Of a stretch of 64,000 nucleotides of DNA, positions 25,214 to 32,721 are shown piece after piece. Every line of letters begins with the position of its first letter. Position 1 is the stretch's first letter. The position numbers and the translations under genes were made by a program. Source of the stretch: Shewanella sp. GD04112 (GTDB lineage Bacteria; Pseudomonadota; Gammaproteobacteria; Enterobacterales; Shewanellaceae); assembly GCF_029835735.1 (NCBI RefSeq), contig NZ_JAOEAL010000001.1, forward strand, positions 806,001 to 870,000, in the 5' to 3' direction. The notes under the pieces were generated by a model. The model saw only the letters and a program-made list of their open reading frames with translations, did not search any database and had not been told where the DNA came from.

Positions 25214-25414
25214 ATGAAACGAGCGCAAATGCGAATGGACAATTCAGAACGTTTAGTCTGTGGTGTTGCCTCTGGTATGGCGTGGCAATTTGGTTGGTCC
25301 TGTTTTTGGACTCGTGTAGTGTGGGTCGGTGCGATTCTGTTTATGCCGGGTGTGAGTCTGCTGGTTTACTTTGTACTGGCCTTACTTGTGGACCAATGGA
25401 AAAGACCGATTTAA
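25214..25414 (+). CDS. PspC-domain membrane protein
   Basis: 66 residues from ATG 25214 (GGAG at 25204-25207); an in-frame TTG at 25202 is less likely. The PspC domain signature runs RLVCGVASGMAWQFGW, then WTRVVWVGAILFMPGV and LVYFVLALLVDQW. Full PspC proteins have an extra leucine-zipper-like C-terminal part that is missing here, so this is the bare domain. PspC in enterobacteria is an inner-membrane sensor that binds PspA under stress. Last gene of the sigma-54 operon. Confidence 0.88.
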   Translation: MKRAQMRMDNSERLVCGVASGMAWQFGWSCFWTRVVWVGAILFMPGVSLLVYFVLALLVDQWKRPI

Positions 25415-25553
25415 CCCACGTTTTTGCTCCCTCAATTTGGGAACGTGAATGGGTTAGCTGATGCACGTTTATGGACACAGCCTTTAGCGGGATGCTATCA
25501 ACAAGAGGGCACATCGACCCTCATGCCAATAGTGAACACTGTTTAAGTGAGTA

Positions 25554-26291
25554 TCACTTTTTAAGAAAAGCCTGAAATCTGGCTTTCGCTTCATCACTTT
25601 TAAGTCTTGCACTAAATTGTTCTAATTCTTGATGCATCTGGTGTTGCACGCGGTTTTTATGTGGTCGCATCAACTGACGGGTGATTTGCAGTGCTTGCGG
25701 TGGCTGATTAGCCAGTTTCTTGGCCTGATTTAGGGCATAACCGAGCAACTCTTCTTGGGCGATAACATCGTTAATGATATTCAGCCTGTGCGCGGTATTG
25801 GCATCAAAACTTTCGCCGAGCAGCAAGAGCTCCGCCGCCTTTTGATAACCCACCAATTCGGGTAAGAGTAAGCTTGCGCCAGCCTCGGGCACTAGGGCCA
25901 AATTCACGAAGGGCAGTTGAAATTTAGCCGTATTGTCGGCATAGACCAAATCACAGTGAAGCAGTACCGTTGTGCCTATGCCAACGGCGGCACCAGAGAC
26001 GGCGGCGACCAGCGGTTTTTTAAGTTCCAACAGGCAAAATAGGAAGCGCACCGCAGGATGATTTGGACCTAAGTCACTATTTTTCAAAAAGTCAGCAACA
26101 TCATTGCCCGAGGTGAAACAATTATCTTCGCCATGGAGCATAAAGGCACGAATGTCGTTGTCTGCTTCACCTTCGATCAGGTATTCTGTCAGTTGTTTAT
26201 ACATATTAAGATCAAGTGCATTGCGTTTATCTGGGCGATTAAAGCTGATAATACGAACGCCCTGATCATCCCGAACCTGTATATGACTCAT
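25554..26291 (-). CDS. Enoyl-CoA hydratase/isomerase family protein
   Basis: Crotonase-fold enzyme of 245 residues. The first oxyanion-hole segment is in NCFTSGNDVADFL (~64), the second in AAVSGAAVGIGTTVLLHCDL (~100), and a candidate catalytic Glu is in LALVPEAGASLLLP (~131). That pattern fits enoyl-CoA hydratase or the 2,3-isomerase; the exact substrate cannot be decided. I chose ATG 26291, which has AAGGA upstream and gives the family N-terminus SHIQVRDDQGVRI; the longer frame to 26357 is not supported. It is divergent from the copper chaperone gene. Confidence 0.88.
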   Translation of the reverse strand: MSHIQVRDDQGVRIISFNRPDKRNALDLNMYKQLTEYLIEGEADNDIRAFMLHGEDNCFTSGNDVADFLKNSDLGPNHPAVRFLFCLLELKKPLVAAVSGAAVGIGTTVLLHCDLVYADNTAKFQLPFVNLALVPEAGASLLLPELVGYQKAAELLLLGESFDANTAHRLNIINDVIAQEELLGYALNQAKKLANQPPQALQITRQLMRPHKNRVQHQMHQELEQFSARLKSDEAKARFQAFLKK

Positions 26292-26325
26292 GGGTTGTTT
26301 TCCTTTACGACGACATTGGGTAGAC

Positions 26326-26808
26326 ATGGAGTTTAAGACATTGAAACCGATATTCAAACAGATGTTTAATTTTGTCGCATTATCCTGTGCCTCATTTTCT
26401 GTTTTCGCGAACGTAGTGATGACCGAAGGTCATGTCCGTGCAATGCCTGATACAGTACCAAATACCGCCGCTTACTTTACGCTGGAGAACCATAGCGATA
26501 AAACGGTTCGCCTCACCGGAGTGACGACTGAGGTCGCGAAGGAAGCACAATTACATACCATCATCGAAGAACAAGGCATGGTAAAGATGCGCCATGTTGA
26601 AGGCTTCGATATTCCCTCCCACGGAAAATTAACCCTCTCGCCGTCTGGAGAGCATGTGATGCTCATCGGACTCAAAGCCCCATTAGCCCTAGATCAGCAA
26701 GTTAAACTGCAGTTAGCGTTTGACGATGGCGAGAATATAACGATTACATTGCCTGTTGCTAAGCAGGCCGAGAATGCTGCTGAACATGAGCATCATCACC
26801 ATCATTAA
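26326..26808 (+). CDS. PCuAC periplasmic copper chaperone with His-rich tail
   Basis: Copper chaperone A(C) family protein of about 160 residues that delivers Cu(I) to cytochrome oxidase or related enzymes in the periplasm. The signal segment FVALSCASFSVFA is at ~20. Copper ligands of the H-M-H-M type are visible: GHVRAMPDT near the mature N-terminus, LHTIIEEQGMVKMRHVEGFD (~80-105), and GEHVMLIGL. The C-terminus is EHEHHHHH, an additional metal-binding tail. The start is uncertain; ATG 26326 gives a good signal peptide. It is followed after 11 bases by the DUF2333 gene. Confidence 0.88.
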   Translation: MEFKTLKPIFKQMFNFVALSCASFSVFANVVMTEGHVRAMPDTVPNTAAYFTLENHSDKTVRLTGVTTEVAKEAQLHTIIEEQGMVKMRHVEGFDIPSHGKLTLSPSGEHVMLIGLKAPLALDQQVKLQLAFDDGENITITLPVAKQAENAAEHEHHHHH

Positions 26809-26819
26809 GGAGTCACTTG

Positions 26820-27788
26820 ATGCAAATAACATGGAAGAAGGTCACCGGAGTTGGTTTATTTGTTGTTTTAATTGGTTATCTAGTCAGTGTGTGGTGGAGT
26901 ATTGAACCCGATACCCTGACACCACAACAGCTGACGGCCACAGAGAAGAATGTCGTGGGTTATGCAACCACTACGTCGCTGATCCTGACCGTTGAAACAC
27001 TGCTGGATAAGCAGGGCGGCTGGTTATCGAACGATGTGATGCCCCCTTCGATTTTTATGGATAACATGCCCGCGTTTGAGTACGGCGCTTTAGAGCAAGT
27101 CCGTGATTTAGCACTGATTATGCGTAAAGAGTTTAGCCGCTCCCAGTCTCAATCTGCTGCGGATAAGGACCTAAGCGAAGCGCAGGCTAAGCTGAACATT
27201 GACCATACCAGTTGGTTAGTGCCCAGCGCCGAGAGCGAATACCGCGATGGCGTTAAGCTGCTCAAGCTATATCGCGCGCGGATGATGGATCCAAACAATC
27301 AAGATGCTCAGTTTTACGCCCGTGCCGACAACCTTAACGAGTGGCTCAAAGAAGTCCAAAAACGCTTAGGCAGTATGTCGCAACGCTTATCAGCCAGTGT
27401 CGGCCAAGAGCGGTTAAATACCGATTTAGCCGGCGACAATGCTGCGCGCCAATCGACCCCAAATTTAGCTAGCCATCAGGTGAAAACCAGCTGGTGGAAA
27501 ATTGATGATGTGTTCTATGAGAGCCGTGGTGCCTCGTGGGCGCTGCTGAATTTTATGCGTGCAGTCGAAGTTGACTTTGCCGACGTATTGAAAAAGAAGA
27601 ATGCTGAGGTCAGCCTGAAACAGATCATTCGTGAGCTGGAGGCGACTCAACAAACGGTTTGGAGCCCTGTGGTACTTAATGGCAGTGGTTTCGGTCTAGT
27701 CGCTAATCATTCATTGGTTATGGCTAACTATGTGTCCCGTGCGAATGCCGCGGTGATTGATTTAACGAACTTGCTATCTCAAGGTTAA
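26820..27788 (+). CDS. DUF2333 family protein
   Basis: 322 residues; function unknown. One N-terminal membrane helix (VTGVGLFVVLIGYLVSVWWS) anchors a large helical, presumably periplasmic domain. Typical segments are KQGGWLSNDVMPPSIFMDNM and WALLNFMRAVEVDFADVLKK. AAGGAG at 26807-26812 supports ATG 26820. It lies between a PCuAC copper chaperone and a TIGR04219 barrel and is only two bases from the latter, so the three form an operon. Confidence 0.85.
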   Translation: MQITWKKVTGVGLFVVLIGYLVSVWWSIEPDTLTPQQLTATEKNVVGYATTTSLILTVETLLDKQGGWLSNDVMPPSIFMDNMPAFEYGALEQVRDLALIMRKEFSRSQSQSAADKDLSEAQAKLNIDHTSWLVPSAESEYRDGVKLLKLYRARMMDPNNQDAQFYARADNLNEWLKEVQKRLGSMSQRLSASVGQERLNTDLAGDNAARQSTPNLASHQVKTSWWKIDDVFYESRGASWALLNFMRAVEVDFADVLKKKNAEVSLKQIIRELEATQQTVWSPVVLNGSGFGLVANHSLVMANYVSRANAAVIDLTNLLSQG

Positions 27789-27790
27789 TT

Positions 27791-28528
27791 ATGAAAAAAA
27801 CACTCCTCGCCAGTGCGGTATTTGGATGCTTAATGGCCACTTCAGCCCAAGCGGCTACTGTGGTTGGATTCAAAATTGGTGGTGATTACTGGCGCGCCGA
27901 TACCAGCGGTACTTTTGCCGACAAAGGTCAACCACAACAAGGTTTTGACTACAGCTCATCGGCACAAGGTAGCTATTGGGTTGCGGTTGAGCATCCGCTG
28001 CCATTTATCCCGAATCTTAAAATTCGTGAAAATAGCTTAGATCAGAAGGGCAGTCTGACGAATGCAGACTTTACCTTCAATGGTCATGATTTTACTGGCA
28101 ATGTGACCAGCTATACCGATCTGAGCAATACCGATTTTGTGCTGTATTACGAGTTGCTGGATAACGACATTCTGTCTTTGGATCTCGGTGCCGCCTACAA
28201 GCTGATGAACGGCTCTCTGCGCGTTCAAGACGCTGGCCATCCTGAAGAGAAAGACGTCGATAGCGGCATTGTGATGGGTTATGCCAGCACGCATGTGAGC
28301 ATGCCAGGCCTAGGCTTATTCGGTTTTGCGGATTTAATGCTTGGGGTAAACGAGTCTAACGTACATGACTATGCCATCGGCTTAGGCTGGGAGTTTGACG
28401 GCGTGGCTGTGGATACCCGTGTACGCGTTGGTTACCGTGAGTTTGCCTTTGATGTGAATAACTTCTCTGGCATCAGCGCTGATACCAAGTTTGACGGTTA
28501 TTTCGCGGGTGTAGAAATTGATTTCTAA
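27791..28528 (+). CDS. TIGR04219-type outer-membrane beta-barrel protein
   Basis: 245 residues. The signal peptide KKTLLASAVFGCLMATSAQA is followed by ATVVGFKIGGDYWRAD, the usual family beginning. Short amphipathic strands follow and the protein ends YFAGVEIDF with a terminal Phe, indicating an outer-membrane barrel. The function is unknown; the family is common in Shewanella and Vibrio. It starts two bases after the DUF2333 stop and is followed by a strong terminator. Confidence 0.88.
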   Translation: MKKTLLASAVFGCLMATSAQAATVVGFKIGGDYWRADTSGTFADKGQPQQGFDYSSSAQGSYWVAVEHPLPFIPNLKIRENSLDQKGSLTNADFTFNGHDFTGNVTSYTDLSNTDFVLYYELLDNDILSLDLGAAYKLMNGSLRVQDAGHPEEKDVDSGIVMGYASTHVSMPGLGLFGFADLMLGVNESNVHDYAIGLGWEFDGVAVDTRVRVGYREFAFDVNNFSGISADTKFDGYFAGVEIDF

Positions 28529-28552
28529 GCGTTAACGCTAATGAATCAGTCA

Positions 28553-28583
28553 TAAAAAAACCGCCATTTAGGCGGTTTTTTTA
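28553..28583. terminator. Bidirectional terminator between TIGR04219 gene and tolC
   Basis: AAAAAAACCGCC-ATTTA-GGCGGTTTTTTT hairpin with A-run on one side and T-run on the other; it serves both convergent genes. Confidence 0.93.
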
Positions 28584-28600
28584 TGGGATGTATCGCTATC

Positions 28601-29908
28601 TTATTCGGCCTTTAGACCGTTGTTGATAGAGATAACATCGTCTTCATTTAAGGTGCCTGCAGCTTGTTTCAACGCAATAATTGAGTTGATGTAGCTATAG
28701 CGTGCATCCGACAATTTACGTTTTGAGTCGTATAGGTCACGGGTACGGTTCAGTACGTCAACAATAGTACGAGTACCAACTTCGAAGCCCGCTTGTGTTG
28801 CCTTTAACGCACTTTCAGATGAAATCACTGACTGCTCATAAGCACGGATTGAGCTAATAGAAGCGCCTACGTTGTTGTAGTTGTTACGAACGTTTTTCAC
28901 CACACTACGGTAGGTTTGCTCTAACTTCTCGCTTGCTTCCACGTATTGGAATTGCGCTTCTTTGACCTGTGAAGTGACTTTAAAGCCTTCGAAAATAGGA
29001 ATGCTTAAGTTCACACCAACGTTCACATTGTCAAAATCAGGCTCATTCACGTCGCCCGTTTTTTGCTCTAACCCTTTGTTATAGCCAGCGTTTAAGCTAA
29101 GAGATGGCATGTGGCCCGCTTTGTAGAGGCTGATGGTCTCTTGGGCGATATCTTTACCGATGCGTTGAGTCATCAGATCGACGCTGTTGGTTTCAGCAAT
29201 CTTTAGCCACTCACTCGATGATGTCGGTGCTGGTGTTACCGCAGAGAAACGGTTGGTGTCGAGCACGTTAATGGTCTTGTGATCGATACCTGTAATTTCA
29301 CGCAGGGCTTCGTAGCTGTTGGCTAACGTGTTTTCTGCCAAAATTTCAGTGGCCGAGGCTAAGTCATACTGAGCTTGCGCTTCATGTACGTCGGTAATCG
29401 CAGTTAAACCTACGGCAAAACGTTGTTTAGTCTGCTCGAGTTGACGTTCAATCGCACGTTTCTCTGCGCCTTGGAACTCGTAGTTATCTTTCGCCGTTAA
29501 CACATCAAAGTAGGCTTTAGTTACACGAGTGATCAAATTTTGCAGGGCAGAAGCGTAGTTTGAATCGGCTTGAGAAGCGGCTTTTTCGGCCAGGCTTAAA
29601 CCAACCCAAGCGCTGTGATCATAGATCACTTGGTTCAGCTTTAGGCTACCGGTTAATCCACTGGTATCGCTCTTAGGATCATTCCATGCTTTGTCATAAC
29701 CCACGTTAGCGCTGATTGTCGGTAACAGTGGTGCACGGTTTTGTTCGATCTTTTCAAACAAGGCATTACGTTGAGCTTGTGCTTGTAATACTAGCGGGTC
29801 GCTCGTCAGTGCTTGTTGATATATTTGCAGTAAATCATCTGCTTGAACCGCTTGAGCGGAAGCCGCGAGAGTTAATGCTGCGCATAGAGAACGGATCTTA
29901 AATTTCAT
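28601..29908 (-). CDS. tolC: TolC outer-membrane efflux channel
   Basis: Trimeric outer-membrane duct used by RND, MFS and ABC efflux pumps and by type I secretion. It has 435 residues, close to the mature E. coli length but without its long C-terminal tail. The signal peptide SLCAALTLAASAQAVQA is cleaved before DDLLQIYQQAL, the standard TolC start. Two outer-efflux repeats follow, with characteristic FDVLTAKDNYEF and QAGFEVGTRTIVDVLNRTRD segments. It is divergent from nudF, as in E. coli. Confidence 0.95.
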   Translation of the reverse strand: MKFKIRSLCAALTLAASAQAVQADDLLQIYQQALTSDPLVLQAQAQRNALFEKIEQNRAPLLPTISANVGYDKAWNDPKSDTSGLTGSLKLNQVIYDHSAWVGLSLAEKAASQADSNYASALQNLITRVTKAYFDVLTAKDNYEFQGAEKRAIERQLEQTKQRFAVGLTAITDVHEAQAQYDLASATEILAENTLANSYEALREITGIDHKTINVLDTNRFSAVTPAPTSSSEWLKIAETNSVDLMTQRIGKDIAQETISLYKAGHMPSLSLNAGYNKGLEQKTGDVNEPDFDNVNVGVNLSIPIFEGFKVTSQVKEAQFQYVEASEKLEQTYRSVVKNVRNNYNNVGASISSIRAYEQSVISSESALKATQAGFEVGTRTIVDVLNRTRDLYDSKRKLSDARYSYINSIIALKQAAGTLNEDDVISINNGLKAE

Positions 29909-29993
29909 TTGCTGTCCTTATTAGACAAATTCTCCAAAAGGAGAAATATGTAACTTCGTTTAGACTAAGTAATGCCTTTACCAAGGCGGTTTG

Positions 29994-30013
29994 CGCTTCC
30001 CGACGCTTCCCGA
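29994..30013. repeat. Two tandem copies of CGCTTCCCGA
   Basis: Exact 10-base direct repeat in the tolC-nudF divergent promoter region. It could be a tandem protein-binding site, or a slippage product. No function can be assigned. Confidence 0.3.
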
Positions 30014-30151
30014 TACAGCTAAAACTTAATGTCGTAGAGTCTAAAAACTCCCACACGTTCAAGTCAACTGCGAAGTGTAACAGATTTTATTTTAAAAATG
30101 CGCCAAATTGCCTTGATAATAGGCGAAAATTTAACGGTTAAGGATTGAAAT

Positions 30152-30763
30152 ATGAAGCCTGCTGGTTTTTCGAAAACAGATGTTGAAATTCTCGAGACAA
30201 AGTCGCTGTATCAGGGCTTTTTTGCCTTGGAGCAGTTTACTTTCAAGCATAAGCTTTTTGCTGGTGGTTGGAGCCAACCTGTGACCCGTGAAGTGTTTGA
30301 ACGTGGCCATGCTGTGGTGGTTCTTCCCTATGATGTTGCGCGTGACAAGATTGTTTTGATTGAACAAATTCGTTTTCCTGCATTAGCGACCTCTAAATCT
30401 CCTTGGCTAATGGAGTTGGTCGCGGGTATGATTGCGCCCGACGAAACGCCACAGGACGTCGCACACCGCGAACTGCTCGAAGAAACAGGCTTAACCGCTC
30501 GCAATATGCATTTTGTGAATAGTTATTTGGCAAGTCCAGGTGGCAGTACGGAACGTTTCTATTTCTATTGGGCCGAGGTGGATTCATCCCAGGCGCAAGG
30601 TCTGCACGGATTAGCTGACGAACACGAAGATATTCGATTGCATGTGTTAGACCGTGAGGATGCCTATAATGAGGTCGTCAACGGGGCAATAGACAATGCT
30701 TCGACCGTAATTGGATTGCAGTGGTTGCAATTAAACTATCAGCAACTGGTTAAAGTTGGATAA
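30152..30763 (+). CDS. nudF: ADP-ribose pyrophosphatase
   Basis: Nudix hydrolase that splits ADP-ribose to AMP and ribose 5-phosphate. It has 203 residues. The Nudix box GMIAPDETPQDVAHRELLEE continuing TGLTA is near residue 93 and keeps all Glu ligands of the metal. The ADP-ribose-type N-terminal swapped domain (SLYQGFFALEQFTFKHKLF) is present. The gene is first in nudF-yqiB-cpdA-yqiA-parE, an order conserved with E. coli, and its end overlaps yqiB. Confidence 0.95.
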   Translation: MKPAGFSKTDVEILETKSLYQGFFALEQFTFKHKLFAGGWSQPVTREVFERGHAVVVLPYDVARDKIVLIEQIRFPALATSKSPWLMELVAGMIAPDETPQDVAHRELLEETGLTARNMHFVNSYLASPGGSTERFYFYWAEVDSSQAQGLHGLADEHEDIRLHVLDREDAYNEVVNGAIDNASTVIGLQWLQLNYQQLVKVG

Positions 30764-31208
30764 AGGTTTGGCTACTTCAACATCGCACCGAAAACCGCGC
30801 TACCAACCTAACGTGAGCGACTTTTTAGCGCTATGCGGGCGTAACTACGGCTATATGCAGAAGTGGTTACCGCTCGATATTGAGGTAGGGCAGTCTTGGC
30901 AACTCGAAGGTGAAGCGGGTGTATTAGTAATCCGTATTTTAGAAAATACCAAATACACTCAATTAGTTGAGATCTCACGACCAGTTAAAATCATGGAGTT
31001 TATTAATACTCCCAAGGTGTTAGTTAGAATTTATCATGATGCTAAATTAGCAGAAGTGTTAACTGGTCAACAGATTTACCAATTGCGCCCAGTGTATGAT
31101 TATCCCAATTTACGCATGTATCATAGCGATGAAAAGTACCAGGTTAATGCATTCCTGGGGGAGTTATTGAAGATTGGCTGCCAACAACGTTTGGTGTGTC
31201 AATCTTAG
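30756..31208 (+). CDS. yqiB: DUF1249 family protein YqiB
   Basis: 150 residues; function unknown. Typical family segments are YQPNVSDFLALCGRNYGYMQ and YDYPNLRMYHSDEKYQVNAF. No signal or membrane segment. The first possible start is TTG 30756, overlapping nudF by eight bases; a second in-frame TTG lies four codons on. Always found between nudF and cpdA in gammaproteobacteria, which suggests a link to nucleotide or cAMP metabolism, although none is shown. Confidence 0.88.
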   Translation: MDKGLATSTSHRKPRYQPNVSDFLALCGRNYGYMQKWLPLDIEVGQSWQLEGEAGVLVIRILENTKYTQLVEISRPVKIMEFINTPKVLVRIYHDAKLAEVLTGQQIYQLRPVYDYPNLRMYHSDEKYQVNAFLGELLKIGCQQRLVCQS

Positions 31209-31223
31209 AATTGGGTATTCAAT

Positions 31224-32063
31224 GTGCTGAAAGAGGCTGTCTCTTACTCCATAGCTGAAGAAGAAAGTGTGCGCATAGTGCAAGTCACTGATCCGCACCT
31301 TTTTGCCGATCCTGAGGCTCAGTTATTAGGGGTCAACACCAGTAAAAGTTTTGCTGCTGTGCTTAATACGATTCGTGCTGTCGACTATCCAGCGCATCTG
31401 ATGTTAGCCACGGGCGATTTAAGCCAAGATTATTCCCCCGAATCCTATCGTCAATTCGTGGCCGCTGTAGCGCCACTCAATTTACCTTGTCATTATCTTC
31501 CGGGTAATCATGATGATCCGCGGATTATGTTTTTGCATATGCAGGGTGAGCGGATTTTCGGTCAGCAGCGTATCTTGGTCGGAAAATGGCAAATCTTGAT
31601 GCTGGACTCCACCGTTCGGGGAAAGCCCGGCGGCAATATGGCCGAGAGTCAATTCGAACTCATTGAACAGGCCATAGCCGCACATCCAGACCGCCATACC
31701 TTACTGGTGATGCACCACAACCCTATTTTGGTGAATTGCGCGTGGTTAGACCAACATTGCATGGATAACGGCACTGAGTTTCTCAGACGTGTCGCCCAAT
31801 ACCCGCAGGTTAAAGGGTTACTCTGGGGACATGTGCATCAACAGTTGGATATCGATTACGATGGTCCCCATGGCGCGCTGCAATTAATGGCAACGCCTTC
31901 CACTTGTATTCAGTTTAAACCGCAATCGCCTTATTTTGCCCTCGATGGACTGCAACCCGGTTATCGTTTGCTGGAGCTGAAGGCCGATGGTAGCATCTGC
32001 ACTAATGTGTATCGCGTGCCGGGAAATCTGTTTTCCCCCGATAAAGATTCCAGCGGTTATTAA
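31224..32063 (+). CDS. cpdA: 3',5'-cyclic-AMP phosphodiesterase CpdA
   Basis: Class III calcineurin-type phosphodiesterase that hydrolyses cAMP and so limits CRP signalling. It has 279 residues. Metal-binding motifs are in order: TDPHLFADP (~26), ATGDLSQDY (~60), LPGNHDDP (~93), MHHNP (~170) and WGHVHQQ (~209). It starts at GTG 31224; the overlapping ATG two bases earlier is in another frame. This is of interest because strong CRP-like sites occur elsewhere in the window. Confidence 0.93.
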   Translation: MLKEAVSYSIAEEESVRIVQVTDPHLFADPEAQLLGVNTSKSFAAVLNTIRAVDYPAHLMLATGDLSQDYSPESYRQFVAAVAPLNLPCHYLPGNHDDPRIMFLHMQGERIFGQQRILVGKWQILMLDSTVRGKPGGNMAESQFELIEQAIAAHPDRHTLLVMHHNPILVNCAWLDQHCMDNGTEFLRRVAQYPQVKGLLWGHVHQQLDIDYDGPHGALQLMATPSTCIQFKPQSPYFALDGLQPGYRLLELKADGSICTNVYRVPGNLFSPDKDSSGY

Positions 32064-32089
32064 CGCGAGTGACCGCAGCTTGAGGAACT

Positions 32090-32665
32090 ATGCTGCTCTA
32101 TATTCACGGATTCAACAGTTCACCTTTCTCCGATAAAGCGGTGATGACGGCGCAATATATGGCCGAGCATCACCCTTCCTTAGCATTCCATCAACCGCAA
32201 TTACCCAATACTCCCAAGGCCGCCATGGCCTTGCTGCTGCAATATGTTGAGGCTGCCAAGCAAGCGGGCGAGCCACTGAGCTTTATCGGCTCATCCTTGG
32301 GGGGATATTTTGCCAGTTACTTGGCAGAGCACTATGGTGGCCGTGCTGTGTTGGTGAATCCGGCCGTCAAGCCCTTTGAGCTGTTTGATGAGTTTATGGG
32401 GCCGCAATTTAACCCTTATACCGAAGAGCACTATCAGGTATTGCCGGAGCATAAGCAGGAAGTGGCTGAATTTAATACGGCTGTTATCCGCAATCCCGAT
32501 CGTTTTTTGGTACTATTGCAAACGGGCGATGAAGTGCTGGATTATCGTGAAGCACTGCATAAGTATCACCATTGCCAATTACGGATCGAAGCCGGTGGCG
32601 ATCACAGTTTTGTGGGTTATGAGCGATATCTGCAAACTGTAAGCCAATTTTTACACTTACCTTGA
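32090..32665 (+). CDS. yqiA: YqiA family alpha/beta-hydrolase (esterase)
   Basis: 191-residue esterase. It begins LLYIHGFNSSPFSDKA with the oxyanion region, has the nucleophile elbow GSSLGGYFA (~residue 69), and ends with a catalytic His in EAGGDHSFVGYERY (~178) plus an Asp in LLQTGDEVLDYREA. The family acts on short acyl esters and palmitoyl-CoA in E. coli tests, but its in vivo role is unclear. GAGG lies five bases before the ATG. It sits upstream of parE as in E. coli. Confidence 0.9.
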   Translation: MLLYIHGFNSSPFSDKAVMTAQYMAEHHPSLAFHQPQLPNTPKAAMALLLQYVEAAKQAGEPLSFIGSSLGGYFASYLAEHYGGRAVLVNPAVKPFELFDEFMGPQFNPYTEEHYQVLPEHKQEVAEFNTAVIRNPDRFLVLLQTGDEVLDYREALHKYHHCQLRIEAGGDHSFVGYERYLQTVSQFLHLP

Positions 32666-32721
32666 CAAATAGTCATCCAGAGCCGCAACATGGCCGGATA
32701 TAACAACTTATAGCGTACACT

